Source: Cupriavidus gilardii (GTDB lineage: Bacteria > Pseudomonadota > Gammaproteobacteria > Burkholderiales > Burkholderiaceae). From it: a stretch of 64,000 bases of DNA. Location: NCBI RefSeq assembly GCF_008801915.1, contig NZ_VZOV01000011.1:1-64000 (forward strand), in the 5' to 3' direction. How positions within the stretch are numbered: the stretch's first letter is position 1; the number at the start of each line of letters is the position of its first letter. Positions 44,023-52,347 of the stretch are shown here, piece by piece. The notes beneath the pieces are model-generated. The model did no database searches and was not told the origin of the DNA. It was given only the letters and a program-made list of their open reading frames with translations. Made by a program: the position numbers and the translations under genes.

Positions 44023-46464
44023 GTGTCGCCCCCGTCTTCCCCCCCGGCAAGCTCGCCGTCACTGACCGAAGCCGAAATCGAAGGCGCCGCGGCGCCGCTG
44101 GTGCAGATCGCGCTGGACACGCCCGCCGACGACCGCTTCGACTATCTGAACGCCGATCTGGACGGCGGCCTCGTCCGTCCGGGCGAGGTCGTGGCCGTGC
44201 CGTTCGGCCGGCGCGAGATGGTGGGCGTCGCCATTGCGGGCACCGATCGCAGCGAGGTACCGGCCGACCGTCTGCGCCCGGTCTCGCAGCGGCTGGCGTG
44301 GCTGCCGCCGCTCAATGCGCACTGGCTGGCGCTGGCCGCCTTTGCGGCCGCCTATTACCACCGGCGGCTGGGCGAGGTGATCCTGCCCGCCTTGCCGCCC
44401 GGTTTGCGCGACGCGCAGACGTGGCCGCGGCTGGCGGCACGCGCGCGCACCGAGCGCTTCCGTCTGCGCGACGGCTGTGCCGAGGTGCTGCTGGTCACGG
44501 TGCCGCCGCGCGCGCGTTCGGTCGGCGCACTGGCAAAGGCGCTGATCGATGCCGCCTCGCAAGGGCAGTGGTTGACCCAGCAAGGCGCCCGCGCGCTCTG
44601 CACGGCCGCGCCGGCGCGCCTTGCGCAGTGGACGGAGGCAGGCTGGGTCGAGCGCGAGACGGTGGACCGGCCGCTGCTGACGGCCGCCGAGCCGCAGGAA
44701 TCCACCGGGCAGGGCGAGCCGGGCGAACCGGGCAGTCCGGATGAACCGGCCAATACGGCGGCGGCATCGACAGCGCCCACACCGTCAGTCACCCCATCGC
44801 CAGCCACCCCATCGCCAGTCTCGCCGATCCCCGCGCTGCACCCGGAACAGCGCCAGGCCGTCGACGCCATCGCCGCCGCTACCGGCTTCGCGCCGTTTCT
44901 GCTGCACGGCGTGACCGGCAGCGGCAAGACCGAGGTCTACCTGCACGCGATCGCGGCAACGCTGGCCCGCGACCCGGCCGCGCAGGTGCTGATGCTGGTG
45001 CCGGAAATCAATCTGACGCCGCAGCTGCAGGCACGCATCGCGGCGCGCTTTCCGGCCGCGCCGCTGGCTGTGCTTCACAGCGGCATGGCCGACCAGGAGC
45101 GCACGCTGCACTGGCTGGCCGCGCATCGCGGCGAGGCGCGCATCGTGCTGGGCACGCGGATGGCAGTGATGGCGTCGCTGCCGGCGCTGGCGCTGATCGT
45201 CGTCGACGAGGAGCACGACACCTCGTACAAGCAGCAGGAAGGCCTGCGCTATTCGGCCCGCGACCTGGCGGTCTGGCGCGCCAAGCAACTCGCCATCCCG
45301 GTGGTGCTGGGCTCGGCCACGCCGTCGATGGAGTCCTGGTGGCGCGCCGAGCAGGGGGCCTACCGCAAGCTGGTACTGCGCGAGCGCGCGCAGGCGGAGG
45401 CGGTGCTGCCGACGGTGCGGCTGATCGATCTGAACCATGAGCGGCAGCGCCAGCGGCCGCTGTACGAGGGCCTGTCGGCGCCGCTGCTGCAGGCGATCGA
45501 GGCGCGCCTGGCCCGTGGCGAGCAGAGCCTGCTGTTCCTGAACCGGCGCGGCTACGCACCGGTGATCGCCTGCGACAGCTGCGGCTGGCTGTCCGGCTGT
45601 CCGCGCTGCTCGGCGTACCTGGTGCTGCATCGTCCCGAGCGCTGCCTGCGCTGTCATCACTGCGGCTTCGAGGCCCGCATCCCGCACCACTGCCCCGACT
45701 GCGGCAACGTCGACATCGCCCCGCTGGGCCGCGGCACGCAGCGGATCGAGGAGGCGCTGGCCGCGCGCTTCCCGCAGGCGCGGATCGCGCGCATCGACGC
45801 CGATTCGACGCGCCGCAAGGGCAGTGCGCAGGCAATGTTCGACGAGGTCCACGCCGGCGAGGTCGACATCCTGGTCGGTACCCAGATGATCGCCAAGGGC
45901 CACGACTTCCAGCGCGTGACGCTGGTCGGCATCGTCCATCCCGACGCGGCGATGTTCAGCCACGACTTCCGCGCGGCCGAGCACCTGTTCGCCTCGCTGA
46001 TGCAGGTGTCGGGCCGTGCGGGGCGCGCCGGCCTGGCGGGCGAGGTGCTGATCCAGACCCGGTATCCGGACGCGCCCGCGCTGCAAGCTTTGGTACGGCA
46101 CGACTACGACGGCTTCGCCGCCACGCAGCTGCGCGAACGCCGGCAGGCCGGGCTGCCGCCTTTCGTCCATCAGGTGCTGGTGACGGCCGAGCACGGCCAG
46201 TTGCAACGGGCGCTGGATTTCCTGCATGCCGCCCGCGACCGCGCCGACGGCATTGCCTTGGGCGCCGAGGTGCAACTGCACGATCCGGTACCGATGTCGA
46301 TGGTGCGCATCGCCAACCGCGAGCGTGCCCAGATGCTGCTCGAAAGCGGCTCCCGCATGGCGCTGCAACGCTTTGTCGGAGAGTGGACGCAAACTTTCGG
46401 CGAGGTTGGGGCCACCGTCAAAGGGGTGCGCTGGCAGTTGGAGATCGACCCGCTGCGGATCTGA
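44023..46464 (+). CDS. priA: Primosomal replication restart helicase PriA
   Basis: 813 residues from GTG 44023. An N-terminal 3'-fork-binding domain is followed by a Pro/Thr/Ser-rich linker (~240-275) that looks lineage-specific. The superfamily 2 helicase has GVTGSGKTEVYLH (from G296) and DEEH (395-398). Eight cysteines between C517 and C560 form the two zinc sites. The conserved GRAGRAG motif VI follows. It reloads the replisome at stalled forks. No good ribosome site precedes the GTG; a later in-frame start would cut into the conserved domain. Confidence 0.96.
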   Translation: MSPPSSPPASSPSLTEAEIEGAAAPLVQIALDTPADDRFDYLNADLDGGLVRPGEVVAVPFGRREMVGVAIAGTDRSEVPADRLRPVSQRLAWLPPLNAHWLALAAFAAAYYHRRLGEVILPALPPGLRDAQTWPRLAARARTERFRLRDGCAEVLLVTVPPRARSVGALAKALIDAASQGQWLTQQGARALCTAAPARLAQWTEAGWVERETVDRPLLTAAEPQESTGQGEPGEPGSPDEPANTAAASTAPTPSVTPSPATPSPVSPIPALHPEQRQAVDAIAAATGFAPFLLHGVTGSGKTEVYLHAIAATLARDPAAQVLMLVPEINLTPQLQARIAARFPAAPLAVLHSGMADQERTLHWLAAHRGEARIVLGTRMAVMASLPALALIVVDEEHDTSYKQQEGLRYSARDLAVWRAKQLAIPVVLGSATPSMESWWRAEQGAYRKLVLRERAQAEAVLPTVRLIDLNHERQRQRPLYEGLSAPLLQAIEARLARGEQSLLFLNRRGYAPVIACDSCGWLSGCPRCSAYLVLHRPERCLRCHHCGFEARIPHHCPDCGNVDIAPLGRGTQRIEEALAARFPQARIARIDADSTRRKGSAQAMFDEVHAGEVDILVGTQMIAKGHDFQRVTLVGIVHPDAAMFSHDFRAAEHLFASLMQVSGRAGRAGLAGEVLIQTRYPDAPALQALVRHDYDGFAATQLRERRQAGLPPFVHQVLVTAEHGQLQRALDFLHAARDRADGIALGAEVQLHDPVPMSMVRIANRERAQMLLESGSRMALQRFVGEWTQTFGEVGATVKGVRWQLEIDPLRI

Positions 46465-46509
46465 GGCAGGGTCCTGGAAGGCCCGGACATCCGGACCGGC
46501 CGGATTCAT

Positions 46510-46574
46510 GGTGCAACCGCAAGACATCGGCACATCCGACGTGGTTGCACTAATGGGTGATACCAGGTTGCACC
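46510..46574. promoter_or_regulatory. Three putative PutA operator sites
   Basis: The core GTTGCA, the published recognition motif of the E. coli PutA ribbon-helix-helix domain, occurs three times within the larger shared sequence GGTTGCAC(C): inverted at 46510-46518, direct at 46543-46550 and direct at 46566-46574. The gene immediately downstream encodes a PutA with that DNA-binding domain. Autorepression in the absence of proline is inferred. Confidence 0.7.
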
Positions 46575-46597
46575 CTAGCTTTCTTCGAGGTTATGAT
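46568..46597 (+). promoter_or_regulatory. Putative putA promoter overlapping an operator
   Basis: TTGCAC (46568-46573), 18-bp spacer, TATGAT (46592-46597). The -35 lies inside the third GTTGCA site, so bound PutA would block RNA polymerase. Confidence 0.55.
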
Positions 46598-46705
46598 CGC
46601 TCCAGTTTGCGTCACATCACGCGACTTCCGCACCGACCATTCCGGCCCGCATGACGCTGGCCGGGCACCGAGGGCGGCAAGCGCGTCCCTCGGAGATCTC
46701 CTCGC

Positions 46706-49700
46706 ATGGCCACCACCACCCTCGGCGTCAAGCTCGACGACGCCTCCCGCGACCGCCTGAAGCGCGTCGCCCAGTCGATCGATCGGACGCCGCACTGGCT
46801 GATCAAGCAGGCGATCTTCTCCTACCTCGAGCAGATCGAGCGCGGACAGGCGCCGCACGAGATCAACGGCAGTGGCCAGCCCGAGAACGATGGCGCCGAC
46901 ACGCTGGAGGCGGTCGCCGGCGAGGGCGCGCCGCAGCCATTCCTCGAATTCGCCCAAAGCATCCAGCCCCAGTCGGTGCTGCGCGCCGCCATCACCTCCG
47001 CCTACCGCCGGCCCGAGACCGACTGCGTGCCGGTGCTGCTCGAGCAGGCCCGCTTGCCGCAGCAGCAGGCCGACGCCGCGCTGGCAATGGCCAGGAAGCT
47101 GGCCCTGAATCTGCGCCAGCAGAAGGTCGGCAGCGGCCGCGAAGGACTGGTGCAGGGGTTGATCCAGGAATTCTCGCTGTCGTCGCAGGAAGGCGTGGCG
47201 CTGATGTGCCTGGCCGAGGCGCTGCTGCGCATTCCCGACAAGGCCACGCGCGACGCGCTGATCCGCGACAAGATCAGCGGCGCCAACTGGCAGTCGCACC
47301 TGGGCCAGAGCCCGTCGCTGTTCGTCAACGCCGCGACCTGGGGCCTGCTGGTGACCGGCAAGCTGGTGTCGACCCACAACGAGGCGGGCCTGACCCGCGC
47401 ACTGACCCGCATCATCGGCAAGGGCGGCGAGCCGCTGATCCGCAAGGGCGTCGACATGGCGATGCGGCTGATGGGCGAGCAGTTCGTCACCGGCGAGACC
47501 ATTTCGGAAGCGCTGGCCAACGCGCGCAAGTACGAGGCCCAGGGCTTCCGCTATTCGTACGACATGCTGGGCGAGGCGGCGATGACCGAGGCCGACGCGC
47601 AGCGCTACCTGGCTTCCTACGAGCAGGCCATCCACGCGATCGGCCAGGCGTCGCGCGGCCGCGGCATCTACGAGGGCCCGGGCATCTCGATCAAGCTGTC
47701 GGCCCTGCATCCGCGCTACAGCCGCGCCCAGCACGAGCGCGTGCTCGGCGAGCTGTACGGGCGGCTCAAGTCGTTGACGCTGCTGGCCCGCCAGTACGAC
47801 ATCGGCATCAATATCGACGCCGAGGAAGCCGACCGGCTGGAGATCTCGCTGGACCTGCTGGAACGGCTCTGCTTCGAGCCCGAGCTGGCCGGCTGGAACG
47901 GCATCGGCTTCGTCGTGCAGGGCTACCAGAAGCGCTGTCCCTTCGTGATCGACTATCTGATCGATCTGGCGCGCCGCAGCCGTCATCGCCTGATGATCCG
48001 GCTGGTCAAGGGCGCCTACTGGGACAGCGAGATCAAGCGCGCCCAGGTCGACGGCCTGGAGGGCTATCCGGTCTACACGCGCAAGGTCTACACCGACGTG
48101 TCGTACCTCGCGTGCGCGCGCAAGCTGCTGTCGGTGCCCGACGCGATCTATCCGCAGTTCGCCACCCACAACGCGCACACGCTGGCCGCGATCTACCAGA
48201 TCGCCGGCCATAGCTACTACCCCGGCCAGTACGAATTCCAGTGCCTGCACGGCATGGGCGAGCCGCTGTACGACCAGGTGGTCGGCCCGGTCGCCGAGGG
48301 CAAGCTGAACCGGCCGTGCCGGATCTACGCGCCGGTCGGCACGCACGAGACGCTGCTGGCCTACCTGGTGCGGCGCCTGCTGGAGAACGGCGCCAATACG
48401 TCCTTCGTCAACCGCATCGCCGACGACTCCGTCTCGCTGGACGAACTGGTGGCCGATCCGGTCGCGCAGGTCGAACGGATGCACAAGGAGGAGGGCACGC
48501 TGGGCCTGCCGCATCCGCGCATTCCGATGCCGCGCAGCCTGTACGGCAAGGCGCGCGCCAATTCGGCGGGCCTCGATCTGTCGAACGAGCATCGCCTGGC
48601 CTCGCTGTCGTCGGCGCTGCTGCATGGCGCGACCGAGCGCCTGAGCGCCGAGCCGATGCTGGGTGTCAGCGGCGTCGATGGCGTCGGCGGCGGCGAAACC
48701 GCGCCGGTGCTCAATCCTTCGGACCATCGCGATGTGGTCGGCCAGGTCACCGAGGCCAGCGCGGCCGATGTCGAGGCCGCGCTGCAGGCCGCGGTCAACG
48801 CCGCGCCGATCTGGCAGGCCACGCCGCCCGAGGTCCGCGCGGCCGCGCTGGAGCGCGCCGCCGATCTGATGGAAGCGCAGATGCAGGCGCTGATGGGCGT
48901 GATCATGCGCGAGGCCGGCAAGACGTTCTCGAACGCGATCGCGGAAGTACGCGAGGCGGTCGACTTCCTGCGCTACTACGCAGTGCAGGTGCGCGAGCAT
49001 TTCTCGAACGACACGCACCGCCCGCTGGGACCGGTGGTCTGCATCAGCCCATGGAACTTCCCGCTGGCGATCTTCACCGGCCAGGTTGCCGCGGCGCTGG
49101 CTGCCGGCAACACGGTGCTGGCCAAGCCGGCCGAACAGACTCCGCTGATCGCGGCGCAGGCGGTACGCCTGCTGCGCGAGGCCGGCGTGCCGGCCGGCGC
49201 CGTGCAGTTGCTGCCGGGCCGCGGCGAGACAGTCGGCGCGGCGCTGGTCGGGGATGCGCGCGTCAAGGGCGTGATGTTCACCGGCTCGACCGAGGTCGCG
49301 CGGCTGCTGCAGCGCAACCTTGCCGGCCGCCTCGATGCCGCCGGCCGCCCGGTGCCGCTGATTGCCGAGACCGGCGGCCAGAACGGGATGATCGTCGACT
49401 CGTCGGCGCTGGCCGAACAGGTGGTCGCCGATGTCGTGACCTCAGCGTTCGATTCGGCCGGCCAGCGCTGCTCCGCGCTGCGCGTGCTGTGTCTGCAGGA
49501 CGATGTCGCAGACCGCGTGCTGGAGATGCTCAAGGGCGCGATGGCCGAACTGACGATGGCCAACCCGGACCGTCTGTCGACCGATGTCGGCCCGGTGATC
49601 GACGAGGAGGCGCGCGCCGGCATCGTCAAGCATATCGAGGCGATGCGGGCCAAGGGCCGCCGCGTCCATCAGGCCGATCCGAACGCGGCGATGTCGGCCG

Positions 49701-50713
49701 CCTGCCGCCATGGCACCTTCGTGCCGCCGACGCTGATCGAGCTGAACCACATCGGCGAGCTGCAGCGCGAGGTGTTCGGCCCGGTGCTGCACGTGGTGCG
49801 CTACCAGCGGGCGCGCCTGGACGCGCTGCTCGACCAGATCAATGCCACCGGCTACGGTCTGACCATGGGCGTGCACACCCGCATCGACGAAACGATCGAA
49901 CACATCGTCGCTCGCGCCCATGTCGGCAACCTCTACGTCAACCGCAATATCGTCGGCGCAGTGGTCGGCGTGCAGCCGTTCGGCGGCGAGGGCCTGTCGG
50001 GCACCGGTCCGAAGGCCGGCGGTCCGCTCTATCTGCACCGCCTGCTGTCGACCTGCCCGCAGGACGCATTCGTTGCCGTCGCCCTTGCCGCCGCCCGTCC
50101 CGCCGCGGCAGCCGACGCGCCGGCCGCGGAGCCGCGCGCGGTCCTGCGGCCCGAGGCCCAGGCCGCCTTCGACGCCTATCGCCAGTGGGCGGCGACGGCT
50201 GCCGCCATGCCGGAGCTGGCGCAGCAGTGCGAACGCTTTGCCGCCGCCTCGACCTCCGGCATGACGGTGACGCTGCCGGGCCCGACCGGCGAGCGCAATA
50301 CCTACACGCTGCTGCCGCGCGACACCGTGCTGTGCCTGGCGCCGAACGAGGCGGATCTGGCCACGCAACTGGCCGCGGTGCTGGCGGTCGGCGCCGGCGT
50401 GTTGTGGCAGGACGTCGAACCCGCGCGCACGCTGTATGCGCGCCTGCCGAAGGCAGTACAATCGCGCGTCCGCGTGGTTGCCGACTGGACCGCGGCCGAC
50501 GTGGCCTTCGATGCGGTGCTGCATCACGGCGATTCGGATCAGCTGCGCGCGGTATGCGAACAGGTCGCGCAGCGGCCCGGACCGATCGTCGGCGTGCAGG
50601 GGCTGGGCCATGGCGACACCGGCATCGCGCTGGAGCGTCTGCTGATGGAGCGCTCGCTGTCGGTCAATACCGCGGCGGCCGGCGGCAACGCGAGCCTGAT
50701 GACGATCGGCTGA
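46706..50713 (+). CDS. putA: Trifunctional proline utilisation protein PutA
   Basis: 1335 residues. Residues ~1-50 are a ribbon-helix-helix DNA-binding domain (TTTLGVKLDDASRDRLK...). Residues ~170-500 form the FAD proline dehydrogenase barrel (GPGISIKLSALHPRY, RLVKGAYWDSEIK). Residues ~590-1060 are the glutamate-semialdehyde (P5C) dehydrogenase with E888 and catalytic C922 (GQRCSALR). A C-terminal ALDH-like tail closes the channel. It converts proline to glutamate with electrons to quinone and NAD, and represses its own gene. GGAGATCTCCTCGC precedes the ATG. Confidence 0.97.
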   Translation: MATTTLGVKLDDASRDRLKRVAQSIDRTPHWLIKQAIFSYLEQIERGQAPHEINGSGQPENDGADTLEAVAGEGAPQPFLEFAQSIQPQSVLRAAITSAYRRPETDCVPVLLEQARLPQQQADAALAMARKLALNLRQQKVGSGREGLVQGLIQEFSLSSQEGVALMCLAEALLRIPDKATRDALIRDKISGANWQSHLGQSPSLFVNAATWGLLVTGKLVSTHNEAGLTRALTRIIGKGGEPLIRKGVDMAMRLMGEQFVTGETISEALANARKYEAQGFRYSYDMLGEAAMTEADAQRYLASYEQAIHAIGQASRGRGIYEGPGISIKLSALHPRYSRAQHERVLGELYGRLKSLTLLARQYDIGINIDAEEADRLEISLDLLERLCFEPELAGWNGIGFVVQGYQKRCPFVIDYLIDLARRSRHRLMIRLVKGAYWDSEIKRAQVDGLEGYPVYTRKVYTDVSYLACARKLLSVPDAIYPQFATHNAHTLAAIYQIAGHSYYPGQYEFQCLHGMGEPLYDQVVGPVAEGKLNRPCRIYAPVGTHETLLAYLVRRLLENGANTSFVNRIADDSVSLDELVADPVAQVERMHKEEGTLGLPHPRIPMPRSLYGKARANSAGLDLSNEHRLASLSSALLHGATERLSAEPMLGVSGVDGVGGGETAPVLNPSDHRDVVGQVTEASAADVEAALQAAVNAAPIWQATPPEVRAAALERAADLMEAQMQALMGVIMREAGKTFSNAIAEVREAVDFLRYYAVQVREHFSNDTHRPLGPVVCISPWNFPLAIFTGQVAAALAAGNTVLAKPAEQTPLIAAQAVRLLREAGVPAGAVQLLPGRGETVGAALVGDARVKGVMFTGSTEVARLLQRNLAGRLDAAGRPVPLIAETGGQNGMIVDSSALAEQVVADVVTSAFDSAGQRCSALRVLCLQDDVADRVLEMLKGAMAELTMANPDRLSTDVGPVIDEEARAGIVKHIEAMRAKGRRVHQADPNAAMSAACRHGTFVPPTLIELNHIGELQREVFGPVLHVVRYQRARLDALLDQINATGYGLTMGVHTRIDETIEHIVARAHVGNLYVNRNIVGAVVGVQPFGGEGLSGTGPKAGGPLYLHRLLSTCPQDAFVAVALAAARPAAAADAPAAEPRAVLRPEAQAAFDAYRQWAATAAAMPELAQQCERFAAASTSGMTVTLPGPTGERNTYTLLPRDTVLCLAPNEADLATQLAAVLAVGAGVLWQDVEPARTLYARLPKAVQSRVRVVADWTAADVAFDAVLHHGDSDQLRAVCEQVAQRPGPIVGVQGLGHGDTGIALERLLMERSLSVNTAAAGGNASLMTIG

Positions 50714-50729
50714 CCGCAACGACTGACCG

Positions 50730-50770
50730 CCCGACCCGGTCGGACGTATCGGTCCGACGCCCGGGTTGGG
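50730..50770 (+). other. Strong stem-loop between putA and the receptor gene
   Basis: A two-part stem pairs 50730-50739 with 50761-50770 (one G-T) and 50740-50745 (TCGGAC) with 50752-50757 (GTCCGA). The loop is GTATCG and the bulge three bases. No T tract follows, so it is not a typical intrinsic terminator; RNA stabilisation or attenuation is possible. Confidence 0.55.
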
Positions 50771-50901
50771 CGCCAGACAGGCGCAGGTGCGGCGGCGATC
50801 CCGCCCTCGCTGTGCCACCAAAGAAGGCGTGGTCCGCAGGGGTGGGCCGAACGCTTCCAACAGTGCAGTGAACCGGCCTACAGGCTACCCAAGGAGAACG
50901 G

Positions 50902-52053
50902 ATGAACACGACCTTCCACAAGACGGCGCTGACCGTCGCACTGACGATCGCCGGCCTGACCGCGGCGTCCGCCGCGTTCGCGCAGGCGCAGGAGATCAAG
51001 CTCGGCTTTGCCGCGCCGATGACCGGCGGCCAGGCGCAGTACGGCAAGGACATGCAGAACGGCGTGGTGCTGGCGATCGAGCAGATGAACGCCACCAAGC
51101 CGAAGATCGGCGGCAAGGAAGTCAAGTTCGTGCTGCTGTCCGAGGACGACCAGGCCGATCCGAAGACCGGTTCGGTGGTCGCGCAGAAGCTGGTCGACAA
51201 CGGCATCCAGGGCATGCTGGGCCATTTCAACTCCGGCACCAGCATCCCGGCATCGATGGTCTACAACCGCGCCGGCATCGCGCAGATCGCGATGGCGACC
51301 GCGCCGGAATACACCCGCCAGGGCTTCAAGACCACCTTCCGCATGATGACCTCGGACACCCAGCAGGGTTCGGTGATCGGCAACTTCGTGGTCAAGAAGC
51401 TCGGCGCCAGGAACATCGCCATCGTCGATGACCGTACCGCGTACGGCCAGGGCCTGGCCGACGAGTTCGAGAAGGCCGCCAAGGCCGCCGGCGGCAAGAT
51501 CGTGCGCCGCGAGTACACCAACGACAAGGCGGTGGACTTCAAGGCCGTGCTGACCAACATCAAGCGCAGCAACCCGGACATCATCTTCTTCGGCGGCGCC
51601 GAGACGCAGTCCGCGCCGATGGCCAAGCAGATCAAGGAACTGGGTCTGAAGGCACCGCTGGTGTCGGGCGAGATGTCCAAGACCGACAACTTCCTGAAGC
51701 TGGCCGGTCCGGCCGCCGAAGGCACGGTGGTGTCGCTGGCCGGCCTGCCGCTGGAGCAGATGCCGGGCGGTGCCAAGTATGCGCAGGCCTACGAGAAGCG
51801 CTTCGGCAGCAAGGTGCAGACCTACTCGCCGTACGCCTACGACGGCGCCACCGCGCTGATGACCGCGATGATCAAGGCCGGCTCTGCCGATCCGGCGCGC
51901 TATCTGCCGGTGCTGGCGGCGACCAACATGCCGGGCGTCACCACCAAGACCTTGGCCTACGACGCGCGCGGCGACCTGAAGGACGGCGGCATCACCGTCT
52001 ACAAGGTCGTCGGTGGCAAGTGGACCGTGCTGGAAACGCTGGGCGGCAAGTAA
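50902..52053 (+). CDS. Leu/Ile/Val-type periplasmic binding protein (orphan receptor)
   Basis: 383 residues. The signal peptide is cut near AFAQA (residue ~29), then EIKLGFAAPMTGGQAQYGKDM and GMLGHFNSGTSIPASMVYNRAGI, close to E. coli LivK/LivJ motifs. It resembles a true branched-chain amino acid receptor more than the two earlier ones do. There are no permease or ATPase genes beside it, so it probably serves a transporter elsewhere. AAGGAG precedes the ATG. It is downstream of putA but separated by a stem-loop. Confidence 0.9.
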   Translation: MNTTFHKTALTVALTIAGLTAASAAFAQAQEIKLGFAAPMTGGQAQYGKDMQNGVVLAIEQMNATKPKIGGKEVKFVLLSEDDQADPKTGSVVAQKLVDNGIQGMLGHFNSGTSIPASMVYNRAGIAQIAMATAPEYTRQGFKTTFRMMTSDTQQGSVIGNFVVKKLGARNIAIVDDRTAYGQGLADEFEKAAKAAGGKIVRREYTNDKAVDFKAVLTNIKRSNPDIIFFGGAETQSAPMAKQIKELGLKAPLVSGEMSKTDNFLKLAGPAAEGTVVSLAGLPLEQMPGGAKYAQAYEKRFGSKVQTYSPYAYDGATALMTAMIKAGSADPARYLPVLAATNMPGVTTKTLAYDARGDLKDGGITVYKVVGGKWTVLETLGGK

Positions 52054-52188
52054 GCCTCGTTCCCGCGGCGCCCCACGTCGCGTCGCGCCCGCCCGGGCGG
52101 GAACCCAGCGTCTTCGATAAGCCTTGGGTCCCCGTCTGCGGGGACGATCGGATTGCCCCGGATCGTCCCGGAACCCTCAGCAGACTCA

Positions 52189-52213
52189 CGCCACCTTCCG
52201 GTGGCGTTTTCTT
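52189..52213 (+). terminator. Probable terminator after the orphan receptor gene
   Basis: Seven-bp stem CGCCACC/GGTGGCG with a TTCC loop and a TTTTCTTT tract. Two further GC hairpins (around 52128-52169) lie between it and the stop codon. Confidence 0.75.
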
Positions 52214-52347
52214 TGGGCGCCGTGTTCGCCCAGGGCTCTTCCGCGCGCTTCCGCGGCCTTGCCTCGCCGGTGGCGCATAATCGCGGTCTTGCCGTTTCCT
52301 CGCTATCCCAGTTGTCTCTCTTTGCCCATCACCCTGAAGGAGTACCC

